This document shows, piece after piece, positions 56,490-64,000 of a stretch of 64,000 nucleotides of DNA. Numbering within the stretch: position 1 is the first letter of the stretch; every line of letters begins with the position of its first letter. Where the stretch lies: the NCBI RefSeq assembly GCF_014268595.2, contig NZ_CP077091.1, forward strand, positions 4,384,001-4,448,000. The letters run 5' to 3'. A program made the translations under genes and the position numbers. The notes beneath the pieces were generated by a model, which was not told the origin of the DNA, searched no databases, and saw only the letters and a list, made by a program, of their open reading frames with translations. Origin of the DNA: Pseudomonas hamedanensis (GTDB taxonomy: Bacteria > Pseudomonadota > Gammaproteobacteria > Pseudomonadales > Pseudomonadaceae).

Positions 56490-57884
56490 ATGACCAATCC
56501 TGCGCTGATTGATGAACTGAAGTCCCTGGTCGAAGCTGGCAAGGTCTTGACTGACGCCGACTCCCTGAACGCATACGGCAAGGATTGGACCAGGCATTTT
56601 GCTCCGGCGCCGAGCGCCATTGTGTTTCCCAAGACCATCGAACAAGTCCAGGCCGTGGTCCGCTGGGCCAACGCGCGCAAGGTCGCGCTGGTGCCGTCGG
56701 GCGGACGCACCGGGCTGTCTGCCGCTGCGGTGGCGGCCAACGGCGAAGTGGTTGTCTCGTTCGATTACATGAACCAGATCCTCGACGTGAACCTCACCGA
56801 CCGCACCGCCGTGTGCCAGCCGGGCGTAGTCACTGAACATCTGCAGAATGTCGCCGAAGAAAATGGCTTGTACTACCCGGTCGACTTCGCGTCGGCGGGT
56901 TCCAGTCAGATTGGCGGCAACATCGGCACCAATGCCGGCGGAATCAAGGTGATTCGCTACGGCATGACCCGTAACTGGGTGGCCGGCATGAAAGTCGTCA
57001 CTGGCAAGGGCGACGTGCTCGAACTGAACAAGGACCTGATCAAGAACGCCACCGGTTACGACCTGCGCCAGTTGTTCATCGGCGCCGAAGGCACCTTGGG
57101 TTTCGTCGTCGAAGCGACCATGCGCCTGGACCGCGCGCCGAAAAACCTCACCGCCATGGTCCTCGGCACCGCCGATTTCGATTCGATCATGCCGGTGCTG
57201 CACGCCTTTCAGGGCAAGCTTGATCTGACTGCGTTCGAATTTTTCTCCGACAAGGCCCTGGCCAAAGTGCTCGGCCGTGGCGACGTACCGGCACCGTTCG
57301 GCACCGAGTGCCCGTTCTACGCCCTGCTGGAATTTGAAGCGACCACTGAAGAAGTGGCCAACAGCGCGCTGGAAACCTTCGAACATTGCGTCGAACAGGG
57401 CTGGGTGCTGGACGGCGTGATGAGCCAGAGCGAAACCCAGTTGCAGAACCTGTGGAAACTGCGCGAATACATCTCCGAGACCATTTCGCACTGGACCCCC
57501 TACAAGAACGACATCTCGGTCACGGTCTCGAAAGTGCCAGCCTTCCTGCGGGAAATCGATGCGATTGTCGGCGAGCACTACCCGGACTTCGAAATCGTCT
57601 GGTTCGGCCACATCGGCGATGGCAACCTGCACCTGAACATTCTCAAGCCGGAAAACCTCAGTAAGGACGAGTTCTTCGCCAAGTGCGCGACCGTCAACAA
57701 GTGGGTGTTCGAAACCGTTGAGAAGTACAACGGTTCGATTTCCGCCGAGCATGGCGTCGGCATGACCAAGCGCGATTACTTGACCTACAGCCGCTCGCCG
57801 GTCGAAATCGAATACATGAAAGCGGTCAAGGCAGTGTTCGACCCGAACGGCATCATGAACCCGGGCAAGATCTTTGCGGTTTGA
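56490..57884 (+). CDS. FAD-linked oxidoreductase, probable D-2-hydroxyglutarate dehydrogenase
   Basis: About 464 residues from ATG 56490. It has the VAO-type FAD domain (LVPSGGRTGLSAAAVAANGE, then GSSQIGGNIGTNAGGIKVIR) and the C-terminal FAD-linked oxidase domain with VWFGHIGDGNLHLNIL and SAEHGVGMTKRDYL. D-2-hydroxyglutarate dehydrogenases have this form. In P. stutzeri the enzyme re-oxidises the D-2-hydroxyglutarate that SerA makes, pulling serine synthesis forward. The divergent serA neighbour strongly suggests the same role; D-lactate dehydrogenase is the alternative. Confidence 0.85.
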   Translation: MTNPALIDELKSLVEAGKVLTDADSLNAYGKDWTRHFAPAPSAIVFPKTIEQVQAVVRWANARKVALVPSGGRTGLSAAAVAANGEVVVSFDYMNQILDVNLTDRTAVCQPGVVTEHLQNVAEENGLYYPVDFASAGSSQIGGNIGTNAGGIKVIRYGMTRNWVAGMKVVTGKGDVLELNKDLIKNATGYDLRQLFIGAEGTLGFVVEATMRLDRAPKNLTAMVLGTADFDSIMPVLHAFQGKLDLTAFEFFSDKALAKVLGRGDVPAPFGTECPFYALLEFEATTEEVANSALETFEHCVEQGWVLDGVMSQSETQLQNLWKLREYISETISHWTPYKNDISVTVSKVPAFLREIDAIVGEHYPDFEIVWFGHIGDGNLHLNILKPENLSKDEFFAKCATVNKWVFETVEKYNGSISAEHGVGMTKRDYLTYSRSPVEIEYMKAVKAVFDPNGIMNPGKIFAV

Positions 57885-57925
57885 TCGGTAATCTCTGTTG
57901 AATCAATGAAGGCAGGAGTCGGTAA

Positions 57926-58591
57926 ATGAGCTATCAGCACCAGTACATCGACGGCACGCGCATTCACTTCCCGATCGGGAAAGTCGTGTGCATTGGCCGC
58001 AATTACGCCGAACACGCCAAGGAACTGGACAACCCGGTCCCGACCGAGCCGCTGCTGTTCATCAAGCCGGGCAGTTGCGTGGTGCCGCTGGAAGGCGGGT
58101 TCAGCATTCCGACCGAGCGCGGCTCGGTGCACTATGAGGCGGAAATCGCCGTGTTGATCGGCAAGCCGTTGTCGACCAAGCCGAGCCGCGAAGAAGTCCT
58201 CGACGCCATTTCCGGTTTCGCCCCGGCGCTGGACCTGACCCTGCGCGACAAGCAGGCCGAGCTGAAAACCAAGGGCCTGCCGTGGGAAATCGCCAAATCG
58301 TTCGACGGCGCAGCGGTACTCGCCCCGTTTGTGGTGGGTAGCACCTTTGCCGACCTGACCGACATCGGCATTCGCCTGACCATCAATGGCGAAGTGCGCC
58401 AGGACGGTAACAGCAGCGCGATGCTCAACCCGATCGTGCCGATGATCCAGCACATGGCCGGCTGTTTCTCGCTGCAGGCCGGTGACGTGATCCTGACCGG
58501 CACGCCGGTGGGTGTCGGGCCGCTGAACGTCGGCGATGAGATCGTCCTCGAACTCCCGGGCGCGAGCCGCTTTACCAGCAGCGTGCGCTAA
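57926..58591 (+). CDS. Fumarylacetoacetate hydrolase (FAH) family protein
   Basis: This 221-residue protein has the FAH C-terminal-type fold. Metal-binding acids can be read in VHYEAEIAVLIGKPLS near residue 72 and in the conserved EGGFSIPTERGSVHYEAE; the substrate loop is VILTGTPVGVGPLNVGDEIV. Such small members act as acylpyruvate hydrolases or oxaloacetate decarboxylases. CAGGAG-like GGCAGGAG precedes the ATG, 41 bases after the dehydrogenase gene, so the two may be co-transcribed. Confidence 0.87.
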   Translation: MSYQHQYIDGTRIHFPIGKVVCIGRNYAEHAKELDNPVPTEPLLFIKPGSCVVPLEGGFSIPTERGSVHYEAEIAVLIGKPLSTKPSREEVLDAISGFAPALDLTLRDKQAELKTKGLPWEIAKSFDGAAVLAPFVVGSTFADLTDIGIRLTINGEVRQDGNSSAMLNPIVPMIQHMAGCFSLQAGDVILTGTPVGVGPLNVGDEIVLELPGASRFTSSVR

Positions 58592-58626
58592 ATCGCAACA
58601 CTGCAACTCCCCCCTGGAGTGAGCTT

Positions 58627-58721
58627 TGTGGCGAGGGGATTTATCCCCGTTGGACTGCGCAGCAGGCCTAAGATTTTTGGGCCCGCTTCGCGCGCCAACG
58701 GGGATAAATCCCCTCGCCACA
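58627..58721. repeat. Long palindromic repeat, class C
   Basis: TGTGGCGAGGGGATTTATCC and its inverse form the outer arms, with CTGCGCAGCAG and CGCTTCGCGCGCCAACGGGG inside. It begins 35 bases after the FAH gene. Confidence 0.87.
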
Positions 58722-58888
58722 AGGGCCATTCCATATCGATAATGTGTAGCGGCTGGCAAACGCACACGCCAATCCCGCCATTTCCCGTTTTTTTCACATC
58801 CTCTCTGGATAATTTCCGCCATTCTGGCGTCTGAGCCGGCCTGTTTGTGCTATTACCCTTGGCCTGAATTTACGGAACGCGTCCCTTG

Positions 58889-59812
58889 ATGTCCTCTCAA
58901 ACTCAGCAGAAACCCACACGTCGCTCCCGTTTCGCCCTGCGCTGGTACGCCTGGCTGTTGTTGATCATCGCTGCGGTCTATGGGCTGGCGTTCGCCATGC
59001 ACTGGGACGATCGCGGCGTGCTCTGGGTGCTGGAACGCTTCGAGAGCAAGGCCGAGCAGAAGGAGAGCGTCTGGCTGCCGGACTACCAAGTGGTGATCGA
59101 TGCCAAGCCACTGCCGGGCATGGAGAAGGACGAAGCTTCGGACCTGGCCTACAGCCCGCAGACCAAAACCCTGTTTTCAGTGATGGGCAAAAATCCGTTT
59201 CTCGCCGAACTCAGCCTGCAAGGCGAGGTGCTGCGCAAAATGCCGCTGGTGGGCTGGAGCAATCCGGAAGGCCTGACGGTGATGGAGAACGGTCTGCTGG
59301 CGATCGTCGATGAGCGTCAACACACGCTGTCGATCGTCAAGGTCGATGCCGCGACTCGCGAGCTGAACATCGCCGACTTCCCCAAATACGACCTCGGCCC
59401 GTCGAAAGACCAGAACAAAGCCTTCGAAGCCATCGCTTGGGATCCGCGCAATCAGCAACTGGTGCTGGGTGAAGAGCGGCCGCCGGCGCTGTTCACCTGG
59501 AAAAGCGACGGTAGCCAGACGTTGACGGGTGACAAGCAAAAACTGCCCAGCGATGAGTTGGATATCCGCAATCTTTCGGCGTTGGCCGTCGATCCGCGCA
59601 CCGGCCATTGGCTGGTGTTGTCGGCCGATTCGCACCTGTTGCTGGAACTGGACGAGACCGGCGAACAAGTCAGCTTCATGACCCTGCTCGGCAATTTCAA
59701 CGGTTTGAAAGACACCATCCCCCGCGCCGAAGGCGTGACCATGGACGAGGCCGGCACCCTGTACATCGTCAGTGAGCCGAACCTGTTCTACCGTTTCGAA
59801 AAGCACCGGTAA
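58889..59812 (+). CDS. SdiA-regulated domain (YjiK-like) protein, first copy
   Basis: This 307-residue protein has an N-terminal membrane anchor (WYAWLLLIIAAVYGLAFAMH) and a beta-propeller-like periplasmic domain of the SdiA-regulated (YjiK) family, with EASDLAYSPQTKTLFSVMGK, AFEAIAWDPRNQQLVLGEER and the closing AEGVTMDEAGTLYIVSEPNL. Calcium or a cofactor may bind such propellers, but function is unknown. The next gene is a clear paralogue. Preceding bases lack a strong ribosome-binding site. Confidence 0.83.
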   Translation: MSSQTQQKPTRRSRFALRWYAWLLLIIAAVYGLAFAMHWDDRGVLWVLERFESKAEQKESVWLPDYQVVIDAKPLPGMEKDEASDLAYSPQTKTLFSVMGKNPFLAELSLQGEVLRKMPLVGWSNPEGLTVMENGLLAIVDERQHTLSIVKVDAATRELNIADFPKYDLGPSKDQNKAFEAIAWDPRNQQLVLGEERPPALFTWKSDGSQTLTGDKQKLPSDELDIRNLSALAVDPRTGHWLVLSADSHLLLELDETGEQVSFMTLLGNFNGLKDTIPRAEGVTMDEAGTLYIVSEPNLFYRFEKHR

Positions 59813-59929
59813 CTTTCCCTACGACAATCGCGGAATTGTGCGGTTGTCGTGGCAGGCAAGTGGCCATTAAGCTTCAGTTCAGACGGGCATGATATTTCAT
59901 CGGCCTGTTTTGAATCCGAGCCTGCCCGA

Positions 59930-60847
59930 ATGCGTCGACTTGCCCGTCCCAAACCGCTGGTCATCCTCTTGTCGGTAATTGCCCTGATCGCGTTGATCGC
60001 GGTCGGCCAATACCTGCGCCTGTTCGAGCGCGCCTGGTTCAACCTGCACACGTTGTGGCAGCCGTTGAGCAGCGAGGCGATCGGGCTGGGTCAGTATCGG
60101 GTGGCGATCGAGGCGCGGCCGATCGACGGGCTCGACGATGACGTCTCGGCGCTGACCTACGATCCGGTGCGCAAAAGCCTGTTCACCGTCACCAACAAAA
60201 ACTCTGAACTGATCGAACTGTCGCTGGAAGGCAAGATCCTGCGACGCATTGCTCTGGTCGGCTTTGGCGATCCCGAAGCGGTGGAGTACATCAGCGCTGA
60301 CACTTATGTCATCACCGACGAGCGCCAGCAGCGACTGATCAAGATCCACCTCGACGCCGACACGACGTTTCTCGATGCCGAGGATGCCGAGCAAATGACG
60401 CTCGGCGTGCACATGGCCAGCAACAAGGGTTTTGAGGGGCTGGCTTACGATTCAGTGGGTAAACGGCTGTTCGTGGCGAAAGAGCGCGACCCGATGCTGA
60501 TCTATGAAGTCCACGGCTTTCCGCATTTCAAACCGGACAAAACCTACGCCGTGCACGTGATCAACAACCCCAAGCGTGATGCCGGGATGTTCGTGCGTGA
60601 TCTGTCGAGCTTGCAGTACGACGAACGCAGCGGGCACCTGCTGGCGCTGTCAGACGAATCGCGGTTGATTATCGAGCTGGATGTCGACGGGCGACCGTTG
60701 AGCACTATGTCCATCAGCGGCGGACGTCAGGGTTTGCAGAAAACCGTGCCGCAGGCCGAGGGGATTGCGATGGACGATGACGGGACGTTGTACCTGGTGA
60801 GCGAGCCGAATCTGTTCTACGTCTTCAAAAAGCCTGCACAAAACTAA
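59930..60847 (+). CDS. SdiA-regulated domain (YjiK-like) protein, second copy
   Basis: The 305-residue protein starts at ATG 59930; the frame extends upstream without a start that fits. It has an N-terminal membrane anchor (PLVILLSVIALIALIAVGQY) and the same propeller blocks as the preceding gene (VSALTYDPVRKSLFTVTNKN, then AEGIAMDDDGTLYLVSEPNL). The pair looks like an old tandem duplication, as the sequences have diverged widely. No partner genes identify a role. Confidence 0.82.
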   Translation: MRRLARPKPLVILLSVIALIALIAVGQYLRLFERAWFNLHTLWQPLSSEAIGLGQYRVAIEARPIDGLDDDVSALTYDPVRKSLFTVTNKNSELIELSLEGKILRRIALVGFGDPEAVEYISADTYVITDERQQRLIKIHLDADTTFLDAEDAEQMTLGVHMASNKGFEGLAYDSVGKRLFVAKERDPMLIYEVHGFPHFKPDKTYAVHVINNPKRDAGMFVRDLSSLQYDERSGHLLALSDESRLIIELDVDGRPLSTMSISGGRQGLQKTVPQAEGIAMDDDGTLYLVSEPNLFYVFKKPAQN

Positions 60848-60865
60848 CCAACACCACAAAACCTT

Positions 60866-60955
60866 TGTAGGAGTGAGCCTGCTCGCGATAGCGGTCTGTC
60901 AGTTGATATTTATGTCGACTGACAGACCGCTATCGCGAGCAGGCTCACTCCTACA
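60866..60955. repeat. REP doublet (REPIN-like), class B, long spacer
   Basis: Arms TGTAGGAGTGAGCCTGCTCG continue into ATAGCGGTCTGTCAG and CTGACAGACCGCTAT, making the most complete hairpin of this class in the window. It lies between convergent genes. Confidence 0.88.
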
Positions 60956-60980
60956 GAGGAATTTCACCGCCTGAAGACAT

Positions 60981-61655
60981 TTATTCAGCCTTGAGGGTCT
61001 TCACGCCTTCACTCGTGCCCAGCAACAACAAATCCGCCGGGCGCGCCGCGAACAGGCCATTGGTGACCACGCCGACAATGGCGTTGATCTGCGCTTCCAG
61101 CTCCACCGGGTTGGTGATCTGCAGGTTGAACACGTCGAGGATGATGTTGCCGTTGTCGGTCAGCACGCCTTCGCGGTACACCGGGTCGCCACCGAGTTTG
61201 ACCAATTGGCGAGCGACGTGGCTGCGCGCCATCGGGATCACTTCCACCGGCAGCGGGAATTCACCGAGCACTGGCACCAGTTTGCTGGCGTCGGCGATGC
61301 AGATGAACGTCTTGGCCACGGCGGCGACGATCTTCTCGCGGGTCAGGGCCGCGCCGCCGCCCTTGATCAGGTTCAGGTGCGCGTCGCTTTCATCGGCGCC
61401 GTCGACGTAAAACTCCAGGTCGCTGACGGTATTGAGCTCATACACCGGAATGCCATGGCCCTTGAGGCGTGCGGCGGTGGCTTCGGAGCTGGCGACCGCG
61501 CCATCGAACGCGCCCTTGTGCTGGGCCAGGGCATCGATGAAGCAGTTGGCGGTGGAGCCGGTGCCGACGCCGACGATACTCTTGTCGTCGAGTTTCGGCA
61601 GGATGAAGTCGACGGCGGCCTGGGCTACGGCCTGTTTGAGTTGATCCTGGGTCAT
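60981..61655 (-). CDS. rpiA: Ribose-5-phosphate isomerase A
   Basis: ATG 61655 gives the usual 224 residues; the frame extends upstream through a repeat without support. The enzyme interconverts ribose 5-phosphate and ribulose 5-phosphate. The family motifs are [17 protein letters not shown] near residue 28, the catalytic [20 protein letters not shown] near residue 83 and [14 protein letters not shown]. It is divergent from ilvA, an arrangement seen in other Pseudomonas. Confidence 0.95.
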   Translation of the reverse strand: MTQDQLKQAVAQAAVDFILPKLDDKSIVGVGTGSTANCFIDALAQHKGAFDGAVASSEATAARLKGHGIPVYELNTVSDLEFYVDGADESDAHLNLIKGGGAALTREKIVAAVAKTFICIADASKLVPVLGEFPLPVEVIPMARSHVARQLVKLGGDPVYREGVLTDNGNIILDVFNLQITNPVELEAQINAIVGVVTNGLFAARPADLLLLGTSEGVKTLKAE

Positions 61656-61974
61656 GCGGGCTCCGGAAGCGGGCAAGGGGTGGGCAGAAAGGCCGGCATT
61701 ATAGGCCCCGCGGTGGTGCAGGGGGAAACACCCTGTGGCGAGGGGATTTATCCCCGTTCGGCGGCGCAGTCGTCGTAAAACCCAGGAACGCGGTGTAACT
61801 GAAAAAATGCAGGGGAGCGCTTCGCACTCCAACGGGGATAAATCCCCTCGCCACAATGGTGCTCACTCAAGAATGGCTTTCCAGACCTTAAAACCACCTG
61901 TTTAGTGTGGTCGTCCGGTTGAAAGCCGGGTTAGACTCCCCGGTCCCGCCCAACCCGCTCAGTGATGCTTTCCG
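61656..61974. other. Divergent region between rpiA and ilvA
   Basis: The 319 bases hold the class C repeat at 61734-61855 and the promoters of both genes. No coding frame is credible and I cannot name promoter motifs with confidence. Confidence 0.5.
61734..61855. repeat. Long palindromic repeat, class C, between divergent genes
   Basis: The outer arms are TGTGGCGAGGGGATTTATCC and its inverse; the inner left arm is altered (GCGGCGCAGTCGTCG) and the right reads CGCTTCGCACTCCAACGGGG. Confidence 0.83.
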
Positions 61975-63489
61975 ATGCTCGAACAGTACGTCAAGAAGAT
62001 CCTCACCTCGCGCGTTTATGACGTTGCCGTAGAAACCCCGCTGCACAACGCTCGCCAGCTCTCCGAGCGGCTGGGCAACGACATCTGGCTCAAGCGCGAA
62101 GACTTGCAGCCCGTGTTCTCGTTCAAGATTCGCGGCGCCTACAACAAGTTGACCCAACTGAGCGACGCAGAACGCGCCCGTGGCGTGGTCACTGCTTCGG
62201 CGGGCAATCATGCGCAGGGTCTGGCTCTGGCGGCGAAAGTGTTGGGCGTCAAAGCCACCATCGTCATGCCCAAGACCACTCCGGAAATCAAGGTTGAAGG
62301 CGTGCGCTCGCGGGGCGGCAAAGTAGTGCTGCACGGTGATTCGTTTCCCGAGGCGCTGGCCTACTCGCTGAAACTGGTCGACGAGAAAGGCTACGTCTAC
62401 ATCCATCCCTACGACGATCCGCACACCATTGCCGGGCAGGGCACCGTGGCGATGGAGATTCTGCGTCAGCACCCGCAACCTCTGGACGCGATTTTCGTCC
62501 CGGTCGGCGGCGGCGGGCTGATCGCCGGCATCGCCGCGTACGTCAAATATCTACGGCCAGACATCAAGGTGATTGGCGTCGAACCCGACGACTCCAACTG
62601 CCTGCAAGCGGCCATGGCCGCCGGTGAGCGCGTTGTCCTGCCGACCGTGGGCATCTTCGCCGACGGCGTGGCGGTGGCGCAGATCGGCCAGCACACCTTC
62701 GACATCTGCAAGGATTACGTCGATGAAGTGATCACCGTCAGCACTGACGAGATCTGCGCGGCCATCAAGGACATCTACGACGATACCCGCTCGATCACCG
62801 AACCTGCTGGCGCGTTGGGCGTGGCCGGGATCAAGAAGTACGTCGAGCAGCGCGGTGTCAGCGGCCAGACCTTTGTCGCCATTGACTCCGGCGCCAACGT
62901 CAACTTCGACCGTTTGCGCCACGTCGCCGAACGCGCCGAACTGGGCGAGGGTCGCGAGGCGATCATCGCTGTGACCATCCCTGAGAAAGCCGGCAGCTTC
63001 AAAGCCTTCTGCGAGGCCATCGGCAAGCGCCAGATCACTGAATTCAACTACCGCTACAACACCGGCAGCGAAGCGCACATCTTCGTCGGCGTGCAGACCC
63101 ACCCCGACAACGACCCGCGCAGCGCCTTGCTGGCGAGCCTGACCGAGCAGGGCTTCCCGGTGATCGACCTGACCGACAATGAGCTGGCCAAGCTGCACAT
63201 CCGCCATATGGTCGGCGGTCGCGCGGCGCAGGTGGTCGATGAAGTGGTGCTGCGCTTCGAATTCCCGGAACGTCCGGGCGCGCTGTTCAACTTCCTCAAC
63301 AAGCTCGGCGGGCGCTGGAACATTTCGATGTTCCACTACCGCAACCACGGCGCGGCGGACGGCCGCGTGGTCGCCGGCCTGCAAGTGCCCCATGACGAGC
63401 GTCATCTGGTGCCGGCGGCGCTGGCTGAAATCGGCTACCCGTACTGGGACGAAAGCGACAACCCGGCTTATCAGCTGTTTCTCGGCTGA
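61975..63489 (+). CDS. ilvA: Threonine ammonia-lyase (biosynthetic threonine dehydratase)
   Basis: This 504-residue PLP enzyme deaminates threonine to 2-oxobutanoate, the first step to isoleucine. The Schiff-base lysine is K51 in VFSFKIRGAYNKL, and the glycine loop for the phosphate is VPVGGGGLIAGIAAYVKYL. Two C-terminal ACT-like domains (about residues 330-500) carry the isoleucine and valine control sites; length matches the biosynthetic form. AGTGATGC precedes the ATG without a strong ribosome-binding site. Confidence 0.94.
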   Translation: MLEQYVKKILTSRVYDVAVETPLHNARQLSERLGNDIWLKREDLQPVFSFKIRGAYNKLTQLSDAERARGVVTASAGNHAQGLALAAKVLGVKATIVMPKTTPEIKVEGVRSRGGKVVLHGDSFPEALAYSLKLVDEKGYVYIHPYDDPHTIAGQGTVAMEILRQHPQPLDAIFVPVGGGGLIAGIAAYVKYLRPDIKVIGVEPDDSNCLQAAMAAGERVVLPTVGIFADGVAVAQIGQHTFDICKDYVDEVITVSTDEICAAIKDIYDDTRSITEPAGALGVAGIKKYVEQRGVSGQTFVAIDSGANVNFDRLRHVAERAELGEGREAIIAVTIPEKAGSFKAFCEAIGKRQITEFNYRYNTGSEAHIFVGVQTHPDNDPRSALLASLTEQGFPVIDLTDNELAKLHIRHMVGGRAAQVVDEVVLRFEFPERPGALFNFLNKLGGRWNISMFHYRNHGAADGRVVAGLQVPHDERHLVPAALAEIGYPYWDESDNPAYQLFLG

Positions 63490-63530
63490 GCGGCTACGCT
63501 GATGGGCATGGACCTACGGATGAGAACTGC

Positions 63531-63944
63531 ATGGAAACCCTGACTACCCTGAAAGTCCTTCACGTCGCGGCGACCGTAGTCATACTCGCGAGCGGACTGG
63601 GGCTTGCCGCCCTGACCTGGCGTAATCGCAGCGAAGGGGCGGCCAGCACGATGCAGCGGCCTTGGCTGTTTATCTGGTGTTTGATGCTGATCGCTATGCT
63701 CAGCATGCCGTTCACTGGCTGGTGGCTGGTGCACCTGGTTGGCTGGCCGTTGGGGCAATTGTGGATCCTGGGGTCCAGCGTGATCTATGCCGTGGCCGCG
63801 TTCAGTGCGGTCTGGCTGCTGGTTCGGCTGAATCGGCTGTGGACAAGCGGAAAGGGCAATCGGACATTCAATCTGGCGCTGGCGATTGTCAGCGGCGTCG
63901 GATTTGTCGCCATAGCGGCGTTGATGGGGGCCAAGCCGGTTTAA
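63531..63944 (+). CDS. DUF2269 family integral membrane protein
   Basis: This 137-residue protein has about four membrane segments (KVLHVAATVVILASGLGLAA, then WLFIWCLMLIAMLSMPFTGW, then QLWILGSSVIYAVAAFSAVW, then LALAIVSGVGFVAIAALMG). A histidine in the first segment and GWWLVH fit the DUF2269 family, whose function is unknown. It follows ilvA by 41 bases on the same strand. Confidence 0.8.
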   Translation: METLTTLKVLHVAATVVILASGLGLAALTWRNRSEGAASTMQRPWLFIWCLMLIAMLSMPFTGWWLVHLVGWPLGQLWILGSSVIYAVAAFSAVWLLVRLNRLWTSGKGNRTFNLALAIVSGVGFVAIAALMGAKPV

Positions 63945-63966
63945 GGCTTGAGACCGGGTTGGCCCG

Positions 63967-64000
63967 ATCGCGAGCAGGCTCACTCCTACATTTGAAATGC
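63967..64000. repeat. REP doublet (REPIN-like), class B, cut by the window end
   Basis: ATCGCGAGCAGGCTCACTCC is followed by ATTTGAAATGC, the start of the short class B spacer; the second arm lies outside the window. Confidence 0.75.

Overview
This 64 kb window is a chromosomal segment of a fluorescens-group Pseudomonas. The organism call is by recognition, from GC-rich coding, gene content and gene order; no search was run. Supporting signs are the ubiD to glpT, zapA-6S-fau and pepP-ubiH-ubiI neighbourhoods, a complete ssu operon, a spu polyamine cluster followed by a HacB-type acylase, and many short palindromic intergenic repeats of the kind common in this group. I see no phage, insertion sequence, CRISPR array, plasmid module, tRNA or rRNA. 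The content is mostly core or long-resident accessory metabolism.

Layout. 1-12.5 kb: the 3' end of ubiD, a ferredoxin-reductase fusion, a ChaC-like gene behind a candidate sigma-54 promoter, glpT, a quinone oxidoreductase, a FliL-domain protein, an EVE-domain protein, a 51-residue membrane protein, fau, 6S RNA, zapA, a ZapB-like coiled coil, ygfB, pepP, ubiH and ubiI. 12.7-17.2 kb: ferric-iron ABC binding protein and permease with no ATPase gene, then gcvT-gcvH with no gcvP. 17.4-25 kb: a DUF2388 protein, an orphan GspE/PilB-type ATPase, a small ACT-like protein divergent from an Lrp-type regulator, a CYTH-CHAD protein, argE and argA.

25.1-33.7 kb is an organosulfur region: a lone tauA, an OprD-family porin, the 1-Cys peroxiredoxin lsfA and the six-gene ssuEADCBF operon. 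These genes would import sulfonates, release sulfite with an FMNH2-dependent monooxygenase and protect against peroxide during sulfur starvation. A TetR regulator follows.

34.8-45.3 kb is the polyamine cluster: gamma-glutamylpolyamine synthetases spuI and spuB, aminotransferase spuC, binding proteins spuD and spuE, and transporter spuFGH. The place where spuA (gamma-glutamyl-GABA hydrolase) is expected holds only a decayed remnant. 45.4-54.9 kb: an HD-domain hydrolase, a GlxA-type regulator, a HacB-like acylase and several small conserved genes. 55-64 kb: serA divergent from a D-2-hydroxyglutarate dehydrogenase gene, an FAH-family hydrolase, two paralogous SdiA-regulated-domain proteins, rpiA, ilvA and a DUF2269 protein.

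Intergenic space is crowded with at least 21 palindromic elements in five sequence classes, called A-E here. The observations I rate highest are the spuA pseudogene, the sigma-54-type promoter with a 9-bp inverted repeat before the ChaC-like gene, Crc/Hfq-like A-rich motifs at the spuI and spuD translation starts, and gcvTH lacking gcvP. I found no convincing new multi-gene defence or secretion system.
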